From NCBI RefSeq assembly GCF_028595265.1, contig NZ_JAQQXP010000003.1:248001-312000 (forward strand): a stretch of 64,000 nt of DNA. The letters are read 5' to 3'. The notes beneath the pieces were generated by a model that saw only the letters and a list, made by a program, of their open reading frames with translations, was not told where the DNA came from and did not search any database. This stretch comes from Alteromonas gilva (GTDB taxonomy: Bacteria; Pseudomonadota; Gammaproteobacteria; Enterobacterales; Alteromonadaceae). Shown here one piece after another: positions 9,139-19,317 of the stretch. The stretch's first letter is position 1, and the number at the start of each line of letters is the position of its first letter. The position numbers and the translations under genes are program-made.

Positions 9139-9573
9139 TTACTCGCTGGTGGCTGGCGTGTGATCCTGTTTGCTTAATACCAGAATATCGACTTGGGCGC
9201 CGTTATCATCGGGTGACACAACGATTCTTACGTTTTGCTTTGGGTTGAGCAGCAGGACCCGTTCGTTAGGGGTATCCTGACGGGATAATTCGGGCATTTG
9301 TGTAAGGTAGTAGCTGACCAGTGCAGCAGGGCTGGTAGAGACGAAATACACTAATGAAGCCGGCAATTCGATGTCAAAATGCTGACACTGTTTTGCCGCC
9401 TCGTGCACGACCACGTCGTGAAACTGCCCCGGGCAAGTACTCATTTTGGGCTGCATGGTGGGGGCCGTAGTGGCCTGAGCATGTAAAGATGTTGCTATAC
9501 TCATGCATGCCAGCATAGCGCACAGCGTTGATCGTAAGCGCATATTCATCGTCAGTAGCGTCGTAATATTCAT
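9139..9573 (-). CDS. Putative secreted protein of unknown function
   Basis: 144 residues. An N-terminal signal sequence (about 10-32, LRSTLCAMLACMSIATSLHAQA) implies export to the periplasm. The mature part contains two cysteines (CPGQ and KQCQHF) that could form a disulfide, then a compact predicted alpha/beta stretch ending in VRIVVSPDDNGAQVDILVL. I do not recognise the family. It is a stand-alone minus-strand gene between gltD and the DUF2726 gene, 98 bp upstream of the latter. Confidence 0.6.
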   Translation of the reverse strand: MNITTLLTMNMRLRSTLCAMLACMSIATSLHAQATTAPTMQPKMSTCPGQFHDVVVHEAAKQCQHFDIELPASLVYFVSTSPAALVSYYLTQMPELSRQDTPNERVLLLNPKQNVRIVVSPDDNGAQVDILVLSKQDHTPATSE

Positions 9574-9652
9574 TTACTCACTATAGGGGAGGCGTTGAAG
9601 TGGCGCAATTGCCGTGCTACAGATTAAAGTATGCAAACACCGAAGCAGGTAT

Positions 9653-9678
9653 AAAAAACGGAGCCTGTTGGCTCCGTT
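9653..9678 (-). terminator. Rho-independent terminator of gltBD
   Basis: AACGGAGCC (9657-9665) and GGCTCCGTT (9670-9678) form a perfect 9-bp stem with loop TGTT. On the minus strand the stem is followed by six T residues (9653-9658), 25 bp after the gltD stop. Confidence 0.93.
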
Positions 9679-9702
9679 TAACATGAATCATGATGACCGG
9701 GT

Positions 9703-11118
9703 TTAAACGCCCATGTAGTCGAGAATGCCGTCTGCGGCTTTACGACCTTCATCGATAGCGGTAACTACCAGATCGCTTCCTCGAACCATATCACCCCCGG
9801 CAAAAATTTTCGGGTTAGAGGTTTGATAAGCGAACTTACCTTTAGCAGGTGCTCTGACCCGGCCTTTTTCGTCAAGAATAATACCGTAGTCAGCAAACCA
9901 TGGCGCCGGACTTGGCTGAAAACCAAAGGCAATAATAACGGCGTCGGCTTCGAGGACAAACTCAGAGTCTTCGACCACTACCGGGCGACGACGTCCTGCT
10001 GCATCCGGCTCACCCATTTCGGTGCGCACCAGTTTGACACCTACCGCTTTACCGGTTTCGTCGACGGCGATGTCTAACGGTTGCACGTTGAATTCAAATT
10101 CAACCCCTTCCTCGCGCGCATTAACCACTTCCCGACGAGAACCGGGCATGCTTTGCTCATCACGACGGTAGGCACAGGTAACACTGGTGGCATTCTGACG
10201 GATCGAGGTGCGTACGCAGTCCATGGTGGTATCACCACCACCGAGCACTACCACCTTCTTGCCTTTCATATCAATGAAATCAGCCGCGTCTTTCTCCAGT
10301 CCCATTACTCTGTTGGTATTAGAGATCAGGAATGGCAGCGCTTCGTAAACACCCTTTGCGCCTTCATTATCAAAGCCGCCTTTCATAGATTTGTATGTGC
10401 CCATACCCAGGAACACCGCATCATACTGATCAACCACTTCCTGAAAATCGAGATCTTTACCCACTTCGGTATTCAGGACAAACTCAATACCCATTTCAGT
10501 AAAGATTTCACGACGCAGTTTTATGACGTCTTTTTCCAGTTTAAAAGACGGGATCCCAAAGGTCAGCAATCCGCCGATTTCTTCATACTTGTCATACACC
10601 ACCGGTTTGACCCCATTACGGACTAAAACGTCTGCACAGGCCAGGCCTGCAGGGCCAGCGCCGATGATGGCGACTTTCTTATCGGTCCAGGTAACACCGC
10701 TCATATCCGGGCGCCAGCCCATCTTAAAGGCCGTGTCGGTAATGTGTTTTTCGATGGAGCCAATGGTTACCGCACCAAAGTCATCATTGAGTGTACAATC
10801 GCCTTCACATAAGCGGTCTTGCGGACAAACCCGGCCACACACCTCCGGCAGGCTATTGGTTTTATGCGACAACTCGGCCGCTTCAATAAACTTGCCTTCG
10901 TTAGCCAGGGCTAACCACTGTGGAATATAGTTGTGTACCGGACATTTCCACTCACAATAAGGATTTCCGCAATCCAGGCAGCGGTCAGCCTGACCCTCCG
11001 CCTGTGAATTGGTTAACGGATGATAGATTTCTGCAAATCCGGCTTTACGATCACTGATCGGCTTTTTCGGCGGATCAATTCTCTCTACATCAACAAATTG
11101 ATAAACATTCTTTGCCAT
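9703..11118 (-). CDS. gltD: Glutamate synthase (NADPH) small subunit
   Basis: 471 residues. This subunit takes electrons from NADPH through FAD and Fe-S clusters to GltB. N-terminal cysteines CLDCGNPYCEWKCPVHN and the later CGRVCPQDRLCEGDC bind Fe-S centres. Two dinucleotide folds follow: KKVAIIGAGPAGLACADVL and KVVVLGGGDTTMDCVR. The C-terminus has the FAD-binding IFAGGDMVRGSDLVVTAI. It follows gltB by 15 bp and is closed by a strong terminator. Together they convert glutamine plus 2-oxoglutarate to two glutamates. Confidence 0.97.
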   Translation of the reverse strand: MAKNVYQFVDVERIDPPKKPISDRKAGFAEIYHPLTNSQAEGQADRCLDCGNPYCEWKCPVHNYIPQWLALANEGKFIEAAELSHKTNSLPEVCGRVCPQDRLCEGDCTLNDDFGAVTIGSIEKHITDTAFKMGWRPDMSGVTWTDKKVAIIGAGPAGLACADVLVRNGVKPVVYDKYEEIGGLLTFGIPSFKLEKDVIKLRREIFTEMGIEFVLNTEVGKDLDFQEVVDQYDAVFLGMGTYKSMKGGFDNEGAKGVYEALPFLISNTNRVMGLEKDAADFIDMKGKKVVVLGGGDTTMDCVRTSIRQNATSVTCAYRRDEQSMPGSRREVVNAREEGVEFEFNVQPLDIAVDETGKAVGVKLVRTEMGEPDAAGRRRPVVVEDSEFVLEADAVIIAFGFQPSPAPWFADYGIILDEKGRVRAPAKGKFAYQTSNPKIFAGGDMVRGSDLVVTAIDEGRKAADGILDYMGV

Positions 11119-11133
11119 TATTCTTTCACCTCT

Positions 11134-14100
11134 CTATTGCGCCTGGACGCGGAGTTCCGCGCTGGAACGACTGATATGGCCCAACAGATTTTTAACATCG
11201 CTGGTTTTTGGCTTAACCAGCTTAAAGCGGTTCAGTGAACCTGCGAAGTCGTGCAATATATCTAATGCAAACTGACTGCCGGTTTCTTCGTAGTGTTGAT
11301 TGATCAGACCACGTAAATGCTCTGCCAAAATGACTTTGTCATCAATATCCAACACTTCAACTAACTCTGAGTTCACGCGGCTGCTCAAATCGCCCTGTTC
11401 ATCGTACAGATAAGCAAAGCCACCGGTCATACCGGCGCCAAAGTTAATTCCTACCGGTCCAAGCACGGCGACAATACCGCCGGTCATGTATTCACAACCG
11501 TTATCACCGACACCTTCGACAACAGCAATAGCGCCAGAGTTTCTGACCCCAAAACGTTCACCGGCACGGCCCGCCGCAAACAGCTTACCGCCCGTGGCAC
11601 CATATAAACAGGTGTTACCCATAATGGCACTCTCGTGACCGTTAAATTCGCCATTGCGCGGTGGGTAGATTACCAGCTTACCGCCAGTCATGCCTTTACC
11701 CACGTAGTCATTGGCATCGCCTTCAATGCGCATATTAAGGCCGCCGGCATTCCACACGCCAAAGCTTTGCCCGGCAGTACCGGTGAAGCTTACCGTGATC
11801 GGCATTTCTTCCATGTCGTGGTTACCGTAATGCTTGGCAATTTCGCCCGACAATAAAGCACCCACAGAGCGGTCTGTATTGCGAATGGGGTAGCTAAGGT
11901 TAATACCACAGCCTTTAACGACCGCTTCTTTGGCATCTTTTAGCATTTTCGCGTTCAATACGCCCTTATCCAGCGGCGCATTGGTTGTCTCGCTACAAAA
12001 CAGCAGGGTGTGCTTGCCAGCAACCGGCTTCGCCAGGATAGGTGACAAATCCAGCTTGTTTTGTTTAGCGGTCTGACCGTCGAGTAATTCCAGCAATTCG
12101 GTGCGACCCACCAGCTCGTCAAATTTACGCACGCCCATTGAGGCCATGATTTCGCGAACTTCCTGAGCCACGAATTTGAAGTAATTCATAACCATTTCAG
12201 GCAGACCGATAAAGTAGTCGCTACGCAGTTTTTCGTCTTGCGTTGCCACGCCGGTAGCACAGTTATTGAGGTGGCAAATACGCAGGTATTTACAACCCAA
12301 CGCAACCATTGGACCAGTACCAAAGCCAAAGCTTTCAGCACCTAAAATCCCGGCTTTAACCACATCCAGTCCTGTTTTCAGGCCGCCGTCGGTTTGTACC
12401 CGAACCTTATGACGCAGACCGTTTTCAACCAGTGCCTGCTGAGTTTCAGACAAGCCAAGTTCAAAGGGGCTACCGGCATATTTTACCGAGGTAAGCGGGC
12501 TTGCGCCTGTGCCGCCGTCATAGCCAGATATGGTGATTAAATCGGCATAGGCTTTCGCAACGCCTGTGGCAATGGTACCAACACCGGGCTCCGACACTAA
12601 TTTCACTGAGATCAGTGCGGTCGGATTAACTTGTTTCAGGTCGAAAATCAGCTGAGCTAAATCTTCAATCGAGTAAATATCATGGTGTGGAGGCGGAGAA
12701 ATAAGGGTTACTCCAGGCACCGAGAAGCGCAGCTGGGCAATATACTTATTAACCTTATCGCCGGGTAACTGACCGCCCTCACCGGGTTTCGCACCCTGCG
12801 CCACTTTAATTTGAATCACGTTTGCATTCACCAGGTAATGCGGCGTGACACCAAAGCGGCCCGACGCGACCTGTTTGATTTTCGAGTTGCGCTCGGTGTT
12901 GAATCGCTTCGGATCCTCACCACCTTCACCTGAGTTAGACTTACCACCCAAACGGTTCATCGCAATGGCCAGCGCTTCGTGCGCTTCCGGACTCAGTGCA
13001 CCAATTGACATCGCAGCGGTATCAAACCGTGTATACAGGTGTTCTGGCCCTTCTACTTCGCTGATGTCAATCGCTTCCGCGCCGGCTTTAATGCCCATTA
13101 AATCGCGTAAATGTGCTGGCGGGCGCTCGTTAACTAACGCTGCAAATTGCTGATAATCTGAGTATTCACCCGACACCACCGCTTTTTGCAGGGTTTTGAC
13201 GACATCCGGGTTGTAAGCGTGGTACTCACCATCATGGACATACTTAAGCAGGCCACCATGAGAAATATTCTTACGTTTAAGCCAGGCAACGCGTGCCAGG
13301 TTAACCGTGTCTTGCTGGAAGTCTTCAAATGAAGCACCCTGCAACCGTGATGTGACGTTTTTAAAGCACAGTTCCATTACGTCATGACTAATACCGATGG
13401 CTTCAAACAACTTGGCGCTGCGATAGCTCGCCACAGTGCTGATCCCCATCTTAGACATGATTTTATACAGGCCTTTGTTAATCCCTTTACGGTAGTTCAG
13501 CATGGCTTGCATAGGCGTAATATCTAAGTCGCCTTTTTCACATAGCTGTTCAATCGTTTCGTAGGCCAGGAAAGGATAAACCGCCGTTGCCCCTAATCCT
13601 ATGAGTACTGCAAAGTGATGCGGGTCGCGGGCTGAGGCTGTTTCGATAACGATGTTAGCATCGCACCTTAACTGCTGATCAACTAAACGACGGTGTACAG
13701 CACCAACCGCCATGGCAGCCGGCACAGGCAATTTATTTTGCTTAATATTGCGATCGGATAACACAACAAACGCCGCGCGTTTTTGTTTTACCAGATATTC
13801 AACTTCGTGACAGATGCGCTCAATCGCTTTTTTGAGGCCTTCATCCGGGGCATATTGCAGATCAACCACCTCTGAGTAATAGTGCTCAGGGTTGTATTCA
13901 CGCAATTGCTTGAGATCGGTGTACATCAGTATCGGCGACTGGAACAGAACCCGGTTAGCATAGCCACTGGTTTCGCTGAATACGTTTTGCTCTCGTCCTA
14001 TACAGGTCGCCAGCGACATCACGTGATTTTCGCGCAATGGATCAATCGGCGGGTTTGTGACCTGCGCAAACTGCTGGCGGAAATAGTCATATAAAGTACG

Positions 14101-15600
14101 ATGTTTGGATGACATAACCGCCATAGGCGTGTCGTCACCCATTGAGCCAACGGCTTCCTGACCGTCTTTACCCAACACTTTAATAACCTGATGAATTTCT
14201 TCGTAACTATAGCCAAAGAGCTTGTGATAAACCGACATAGTGTTGTCGTCGAACACGCGCTGTCCAATCAGAGACGCATCGAGCTTTTCAATGGGCGTTA
14301 ACGAGCGAATATTTTTCTCAATCCACTCGTGGTAAGGATGGCGATCTTTAAGGTCGTCATCTATTTCAGTGGAGCGCCATATTTTGCCGTTATAGGTATC
14401 TACTGCGAGCATTTCGCCCGGACCTACGCGACCTTTTTCGACCACATCTTCTGGCTGGTAATCCCAAATACCTACTTCTGAGGCAAGCGTAATAAAGCCA
14501 TTTTTGGTGATCACATAACGGGCAGGACGTAAGCCGTTACGGTCAAGGTTACACGCCACGTGGCGACCGTTGGTCATTACGATACCCGCCGGGCCATCCC
14601 AGGGTTCCATGTGCATTGAGTTAAACTCATAAAAGGCACGTAATTTTGGATCCATAGTGGCATTGTTTTGATACGCTGGCGGCACTAACAAACGCATGGC
14701 GCGGAATAAATCCATACCACCGGCCAAAAATAGCTCCAGCATATTATCCAGTGACGATGAGTCTGAACCTTCTGTGTTCACATAAGGGGCCGCATCTTTT
14801 AAATCAGGGATCAGTGGTGTGGCAAACTTGCCCGTACGCGCCAATGCCCAGTCGCGGTTACCTTTAATGGTGTTAATTTCACCGTTGTGAGCAAGGTAGC
14901 GGAAAGGTTGTGCCAGTGGCCACTTAGGTAGCGTGTTGGTTGAAAAGCGCTGGTGGAAAACACAAATGCTGCTTTTCATATTCTCATCTGCCAGATCTTT
15001 ATAAAAAGTCGGCAGATCCTTAGGCATTACTAAGCCTTTATAGATCGTCACCAGCGCTGACAGACACGCAACGTAAAATTCTTTGTCTTCAGCAAGACGC
15101 TTTTCGACCCGGCGACGCACCATGAATAAACGACGTTCGAGATCGCGTTTACGCCACCCCGGCGGTGCATTAACAAAGACCTGTTCAATTTGTGGGACGC
15201 CGGTTAATGCCAGTTCACCCAGCACATCATGGTTTACCGGGACTTCGCGCCAGCCAACCACTTCCAGGGTTTCTTTTTCTAACTCTTCATTCACGACATC
15301 GCGGGCTGCTTGTGCCAGTTTCTCGTCCTGATTAAGAAAAATCATACCCACCGCGTATTTCTTGCTCAGATTCCAGCCGTGTTGTTCTGCAATCAGGCGG
15401 AAGAAAGCGTCGGGTTTTTGCAACAGCAAACCACAGCCGTCACCGGTTTTGCCATCTGCGGCAATGCCGCCACGATGTTGCATACGGTCGAGGCCTTCTA
15501 TGGCTGTAGTAACCAGCGAGTGGCTTGCTTTGCCCTCTATATGGGCAATCAAACCAAATCCACAGTTATCCCGTGAATCATTGGGATTATATAAACTCAT
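11134..15600 (-). CDS. gltB: Glutamate synthase (NADPH) large subunit
   Basis: 1488 residues. Domains in order: N-terminal Ntn glutaminase with Cys13 (NCGFGLIAHIEG) as the probable nucleophile after removal of a 12-residue propeptide; central domain; FMN-binding synthase domain with PPPHHDIYSIEDLAQLI and GYDGGTGASPLTS; the 3Fe-4S cysteines CKYLRICHLNNC; and a C-terminal beta-helix of GxxGxxxG repeats (GDANDYVGKGMTGGKLVIYPP). All expected catalytic elements are present. AAGGAGTTAAGAG precedes the ATG. It is the first gene of gltBD, downstream of a long region with palindromes. Confidence 0.98.
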   Translation of the reverse strand: MSLYNPNDSRDNCGFGLIAHIEGKASHSLVTTAIEGLDRMQHRGGIAADGKTGDGCGLLLQKPDAFFRLIAEQHGWNLSKKYAVGMIFLNQDEKLAQAARDVVNEELEKETLEVVGWREVPVNHDVLGELALTGVPQIEQVFVNAPPGWRKRDLERRLFMVRRRVEKRLAEDKEFYVACLSALVTIYKGLVMPKDLPTFYKDLADENMKSSICVFHQRFSTNTLPKWPLAQPFRYLAHNGEINTIKGNRDWALARTGKFATPLIPDLKDAAPYVNTEGSDSSSLDNMLELFLAGGMDLFRAMRLLVPPAYQNNATMDPKLRAFYEFNSMHMEPWDGPAGIVMTNGRHVACNLDRNGLRPARYVITKNGFITLASEVGIWDYQPEDVVEKGRVGPGEMLAVDTYNGKIWRSTEIDDDLKDRHPYHEWIEKNIRSLTPIEKLDASLIGQRVFDDNTMSVYHKLFGYSYEEIHQVIKVLGKDGQEAVGSMGDDTPMAVMSSKHRTLYDYFRQQFAQVTNPPIDPLRENHVMSLATCIGREQNVFSETSGYANRVLFQSPILMYTDLKQLREYNPEHYYSEVVDLQYAPDEGLKKAIERICHEVEYLVKQKRAAFVVLSDRNIKQNKLPVPAAMAVGAVHRRLVDQQLRCDANIVIETASARDPHHFAVLIGLGATAVYPFLAYETIEQLCEKGDLDITPMQAMLNYRKGINKGLYKIMSKMGISTVASYRSAKLFEAIGISHDVMELCFKNVTSRLQGASFEDFQQDTVNLARVAWLKRKNISHGGLLKYVHDGEYHAYNPDVVKTLQKAVVSGEYSDYQQFAALVNERPPAHLRDLMGIKAGAEAIDISEVEGPEHLYTRFDTAAMSIGALSPEAHEALAIAMNRLGGKSNSGEGGEDPKRFNTERNSKIKQVASGRFGVTPHYLVNANVIQIKVAQGAKPGEGGQLPGDKVNKYIAQLRFSVPGVTLISPPPHHDIYSIEDLAQLIFDLKQVNPTALISVKLVSEPGVGTIATGVAKAYADLITISGYDGGTGASPLTSVKYAGSPFELGLSETQQALVENGLRHKVRVQTDGGLKTGLDVVKAGILGAESFGFGTGPMVALGCKYLRICHLNNCATGVATQDEKLRSDYFIGLPEMVMNYFKFVAQEVREIMASMGVRKFDELVGRTELLELLDGQTAKQNKLDLSPILAKPVAGKHTLLFCSETTNAPLDKGVLNAKMLKDAKEAVVKGCGINLSYPIRNTDRSVGALLSGEIAKHYGNHDMEEMPITVSFTGTAGQSFGVWNAGGLNMRIEGDANDYVGKGMTGGKLVIYPPRNGEFNGHESAIMGNTCLYGATGGKLFAAGRAGERFGVRNSGAIAVVEGVGDNGCEYMTGGIVAVLGPVGINFGAGMTGGFAYLYDEQGDLSSRVNSELVEVLDIDDKVILAEHLRGLINQHYEETGSQFALDILHDFAGSLNRFKLVKPKTSDVKNLLGHISRSSAELRVQAQ

Positions 15601-15802
15601 CTCTTAACTCCTTAAACCTTGACTGGGTAAGGTATGCGCTGTTCTGAACACCAGAGGAGGCGTTTTACAGCGACGTTGCTACGCGTAATAAACTGAAAAA
15701 ATTATGAAAATCAGTTTGCGCTGGTTTGTCGTTAATTATTATTAGTGGATACCAGTCATATACCGCATTTTTATGCACTATTGCCAAGCGGGCCGTACAA
15801 AA

Positions 15803-15820
15803 TACCCATATTAATGGGTA
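15803..15820. promoter_or_regulatory. Palindrome TACCCAT-N4-ATGGGTA upstream of gltB
   Basis: Perfect 7-bp inverted arms separated by ATTA, about 200 bp upstream of the gltB start. The shape fits a dimeric regulator site. A related site with the same half-site is at 16008-16021. Regulator unknown. Confidence 0.4.
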
Positions 15821-16007
15821 AAATCAATCGGAAAGTGAAAGCCAGGTCGGTGCAAATCGTATACTATCTTTTATTTTTATAAAAAACAGATGGTTATCTA
15901 TTTCGTCCAGTGGTCAAAAAATCAAAAAAAATCACTCTCTAGAGGAATTCTACGGCGGAGCGTGATGACGGAGATTAAACTTAAGTTGCATAAAAAGTCG
16001 ATAATAG

Positions 16008-16021
16008 TGGGTACTTACCCA
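16008..16021. promoter_or_regulatory. Second TACCCA palindrome upstream of gltB
   Basis: TGGGTA-CT-TACCCA, perfect 6-bp arms, with half-sites in the opposite order to those at 15803-15820. About 408 bp upstream of gltB. Confidence 0.3.
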
Positions 16022-16314
16022 TTTTTGATCAACTGTTTCGAACTTTACTCTTCGGTCTGAAATTAACCAGCTAAATAAATAACCTGTACTACATTACATC
16101 AAAATTGATGCATAAACACTCAACAATTTACCTCAACCCATAGCGGGTTTTCCAGCATATCACCTATTAAATCAATAAATACAGCAAAAACCCAGCCCCA
16201 ACTTGGTGGCACAGCACTCTGCTAACCGATGACGGCGTTTAAGTCCGGCAGTAGCAAAAGACACCGTCGCGGACTGTAGGTTATTGGTTAGTGGCCGGGC
16301 TGATATTAGACGTG

Positions 16315-16737
16315 TTAATCGCTTATTGTGGTGAGATCATTTTCGCTAACATAAAAGTTGTGGGTACTTAACCACTGTTGTGCTGTTTGGAATGACGTAA
16401 AGTGCTGCAGCTCAAATGCACCAGGAGCATTTTTGAGCATTTTGTTTAGCTGGTATTCCTTTAACATATTATCACTGTAAACATGCGCTGCACATACCAA
16501 CTGGTGCTCAGCGCACCAGCCCGCGAGCTCTTTTATTACAGGTTCAATCTCGGGCGTACCCAGCACCCATTGGTCCAAGTACACCATGTGAGCCCAGGGT
16601 TTATTGCTAAGTGGTAAGGCTGCCACCATAAACTCACGGTTATAAGCCGTAGCGATCCGCCCATTCCAAATGCCGTGAACTCTGGCGTGCAGTATATTGC
16701 CAGTTGTCCAGAGTCTGTAACCACCGTTTGTTGTCAT
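16315..16737 (-). CDS. Small STAS/SpoIIAA-like protein adjacent to arcB
   Basis: 140 residues, no signal or membrane segment. The pattern (LHARVHGIWNGRIA, then NKPWAHMVYLD, an amphipathic helix, and a terminal FQTAQQWLS) resembles the alternating strands and helices of SpoIIAA/STAS-like proteins and matches the layout of the gene at 19479-19898 (GKGPWN, SPWAVLANFE, DAREWLDSV). The two flank arcB and are probably distant paralogues. Function unknown; a regulatory protein-protein interaction role is only inferred from fold resemblance. Transcribed divergently from arcB over a 210-bp gap. Confidence 0.6.
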   Translation of the reverse strand: MTTNGGYRLWTTGNILHARVHGIWNGRIATAYNREFMVAALPLSNKPWAHMVYLDQWVLGTPEIEPVIKELAGWCAEHQLVCAAHVYSDNMLKEYQLNKMLKNAPGAFELQHFTSFQTAQQWLSTHNFYVSENDLTTISD

Positions 16738-16947
16738 CAGTTGCGTAAAGAGAGAGTTGATTTACTTGTCTATTAGTATAACTCAGATACAGAAAATACA
16801 TAAAAAATAGTCATCAATAACAGCGCATAAGCGTTATATATTACAAGCGGGAGCAGTAAACCAGGCATTAAAGCGCTGCCGACATTTATTTTCCTGATGG
16901 GCAAGACCTGTTAGGATGTTGGCACATTTATCTGAAGTATTTTTGCT

Positions 16948-19317
16948 ATGCACCCTGAAACTCCTAACGATTCCTGGGCAATTCGTTTTGCTCAGTTTAT
17001 CCAGCGCTTTGGCACTATAAAAGTCAGTGTTCTGTTTGTTTTACTCACCCTTGCATTTACTGTTGGCGGCTCTTACGTGATTCGTCTCAGCCTGGGAAGC
17101 GATATACAGCCTGATGACTTTATCAGTGCGGTAATCCTTACGATGTTATCAGCCCCCTGGGTGCTATATTTTTTTAGTGAGTTAGTTAAACATTTAGAAA
17201 ATTCGCGCACTAATCTTAAAGAAGTTGTCACGCAGTTAGAGCACCTGCGTGAGGAAGATGTTTTTTTAAACCGTGAATTGCAAAATAACATTCGCCAACT
17301 CAACCATGAAATTGAACAGCGCAAGCACGCCCAGGCAGAGCGCGAAACCGTATTTAAAGAGCTCGAAAAAGAAATTCAGGATAAATCCGAAAAAGAAGCT
17401 CAGGCGCGCCGGCTGTCAACGTTATTGCGTTCAATCATCGATGCCTCACCTGATTTAATTTACTACCGTAATGAAGAAGGCCGGTTTGCAGGGTGTAACC
17501 GTGTAGCCGAGCAACTCACCGGAATGTCTGAGAAAGAGTTGCTCGGACTGACCCCGCACGACGTTTATGAAGAGGAGTTGGCTCGCCAGGTAGTGGCCAG
17601 CGATCATGAAGTACTTGAAACGAATGCCAGTATCACCGACGAACTGTGGCTGCGTTTTGCCGATGGCCGTCGACGCTTTTTTGAAATGCGCCGGGTACCG
17701 TTTTTTGACAATGAAGGAAACCGGCTCGGGTTGTTAGCCTTTGGTCGGGACATGACCGAGCGCAAGCAGGCAGAAAATGCTGCAGCCAAAGCCAGCACTG
17801 ATAAAACCCGTTTTATTGCCACCATTAGCCATGAGTTGCGTACGCCGCTCAATGGTATTGTTGGCTTGAGTCGCATGCTGCGCGATACCGAACTTAACGA
17901 AGAGCAATGGAGTTGGGTAAGTACTATCTACGCCAGCGCCATAACTCTGGGTAATATTTTTAATGACATCATTGACTTAGATAAGCTCGATCGTGACAAA
18001 CTGGAATTGTCACTTAAAACGGTTTCTCTACGGGATTTCACCGAAGAGCTTAGTTCTATTATCCAATTGCTAGCGCGCGATAAATCGCTAGAGTTGATTA
18101 CCAATATTGTCGAACCGCTGCCTAAACAAGTAGAAGTGGACGGTACGCGGTTACGCCAAATTCTGTGGAATATTCTGTTCAACGCGGTGAAATTTACCCA
18201 AAAAGGGCATGTATCACTGACCGTGTCAGCAAGCCGACCAGATAATGATATCTCCCTGGTGACCTATGTGATTGAGGACACCGGGGTGGGGATTCCCGAC
18301 AGTGAAATAGAAAAGATCTTTGCCATGTATTACCAGGTGGATCACCCTGATCATCAGTCGGCAACCGGCACCGGTATAGGTCTGGCTATTTGTAAACAAA
18401 TGGTGGATCTCATGCACGGTGATATCCGAGTCGAAAGTGAACAAGGCCACGGCACGCGGTTTATTGTGGAATTGCCATTGCAAATTTCCAAACGCCCTAT
18501 GCAGGTTGCACAGTTGCAGGTGACCGACCTCAATATTTTGCTGGTCGAGGACATCGAACTGAACGTGATGGTTGCCAAAGCCCTGCTAGAAAAGCTTGGT
18601 CAGCACGTTGATGTGGCCATGACCGGTCAGGAGGCCATAGATAAGGCCAGGCAGCAAACCTACGATCTTATTTTACTCGATATCCAACTGCCGGATATGA
18701 ACGGTTTTGAAGTTGCTGCGACGTTGCACGAGGAAGATCTGGTCATGCAAACGCCGATTGTGGCGTTGACCGCGAATGTAATCAAAAAGCGTGAAGAATA
18801 TCTGCAAAACGGCATGGATGATGTCATTGCCAAGCCGGTCAAGAAGAGCCGGGTTGTTGAAGTACTCAATCTGCTCTTTGCTGAGCCCGAATTACAGGCA
18901 TCTGATGAAAAAGTCCCCCAGGCAACGCAAAGCAAAAAGCTCGACTCCACTAAAGTGCTGACTAACATCCTCGACATGGATCTGCTGCAAATGCTGGTTG
19001 ATACCATTGGCGAAGATATGGTTAGAGCCAGTGTTAAAGTGTTCCACGAGAAAATGCCAGAGTACATGGAAATTCTGCAGCTCAGTTTAAGTGCCGATGA
19101 AAAGTCAGAAGTGTGCGCCCAGGCCCACAAAATTAAAGGCGCTGCCAGCTCGGTTGGTCTGGCACGTGTCCAACGCATTGCGAATCAGATACAGCAAGGC
19201 GATCATCCGGCGTGGTGGCAAAATGTGCATGACTGGGTAGAAGAGCTGCAAATGGCGGTTCCCCATGATATGGAAAAACTCCACGACTGGCTTAATGAGC
19301 AAACCATCGACGACTAA
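16948..19317 (+). CDS. arcB: Hybrid sensor histidine kinase ArcB
   Basis: 789 residues, close to E. coli ArcB in length and domain order. Two membrane helices (about 25-45 and 57-75) with a very short periplasmic loop; coiled-coil linker (about 77-155); PAS domain (about 158-285); HisKA with FIATISHELRTPLNG, phosphoacceptor His295; HATPase with DTGVGIP and TGIGLAI; receiver domain with Asp578 (LLDIQLPDMNG); and HPt with His727 (AHKIKGAASSVG). It senses quinone redox state and phosphorylates ArcA. Only one cysteine (Cys183) lies before His295, in the PAS domain. Confidence 0.95.
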   Translation: MHPETPNDSWAIRFAQFIQRFGTIKVSVLFVLLTLAFTVGGSYVIRLSLGSDIQPDDFISAVILTMLSAPWVLYFFSELVKHLENSRTNLKEVVTQLEHLREEDVFLNRELQNNIRQLNHEIEQRKHAQAERETVFKELEKEIQDKSEKEAQARRLSTLLRSIIDASPDLIYYRNEEGRFAGCNRVAEQLTGMSEKELLGLTPHDVYEEELARQVVASDHEVLETNASITDELWLRFADGRRRFFEMRRVPFFDNEGNRLGLLAFGRDMTERKQAENAAAKASTDKTRFIATISHELRTPLNGIVGLSRMLRDTELNEEQWSWVSTIYASAITLGNIFNDIIDLDKLDRDKLELSLKTVSLRDFTEELSSIIQLLARDKSLELITNIVEPLPKQVEVDGTRLRQILWNILFNAVKFTQKGHVSLTVSASRPDNDISLVTYVIEDTGVGIPDSEIEKIFAMYYQVDHPDHQSATGTGIGLAICKQMVDLMHGDIRVESEQGHGTRFIVELPLQISKRPMQVAQLQVTDLNILLVEDIELNVMVAKALLEKLGQHVDVAMTGQEAIDKARQQTYDLILLDIQLPDMNGFEVAATLHEEDLVMQTPIVALTANVIKKREEYLQNGMDDVIAKPVKKSRVVEVLNLLFAEPELQASDEKVPQATQSKKLDSTKVLTNILDMDLLQMLVDTIGEDMVRASVKVFHEKMPEYMEILQLSLSADEKSEVCAQAHKIKGAASSVGLARVQRIANQIQQGDHPAWWQNVHDWVEELQMAVPHDMEKLHDWLNEQTIDD

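Larger units (their letters stand above)
15601..16314. other. 714-bp intergenic region upstream of gltB
   Basis: AT-rich and without a convincing gene. It must hold the gltBD promoter (minus strand) and the 3' end of the following minus-strand gene. Two palindromes with the same TACCCA half-site are listed separately. A 31-codon plus-strand frame at 15965-16060 has GGAG four bases before its ATG but no other support. Confidence 0.5.

Noticed and set aside
9823..10626. Long plus-strand frames opposite gltD
   Set aside because: Antisense shadows of a clearly coding gene; no independent start signals.
15965..16060. 31-codon plus-strand frame with GGAG upstream, in the gltB intergenic region
   Set aside because: Short, AT-rich, no homology recognised, and runs through a palindrome; kept only as a note.
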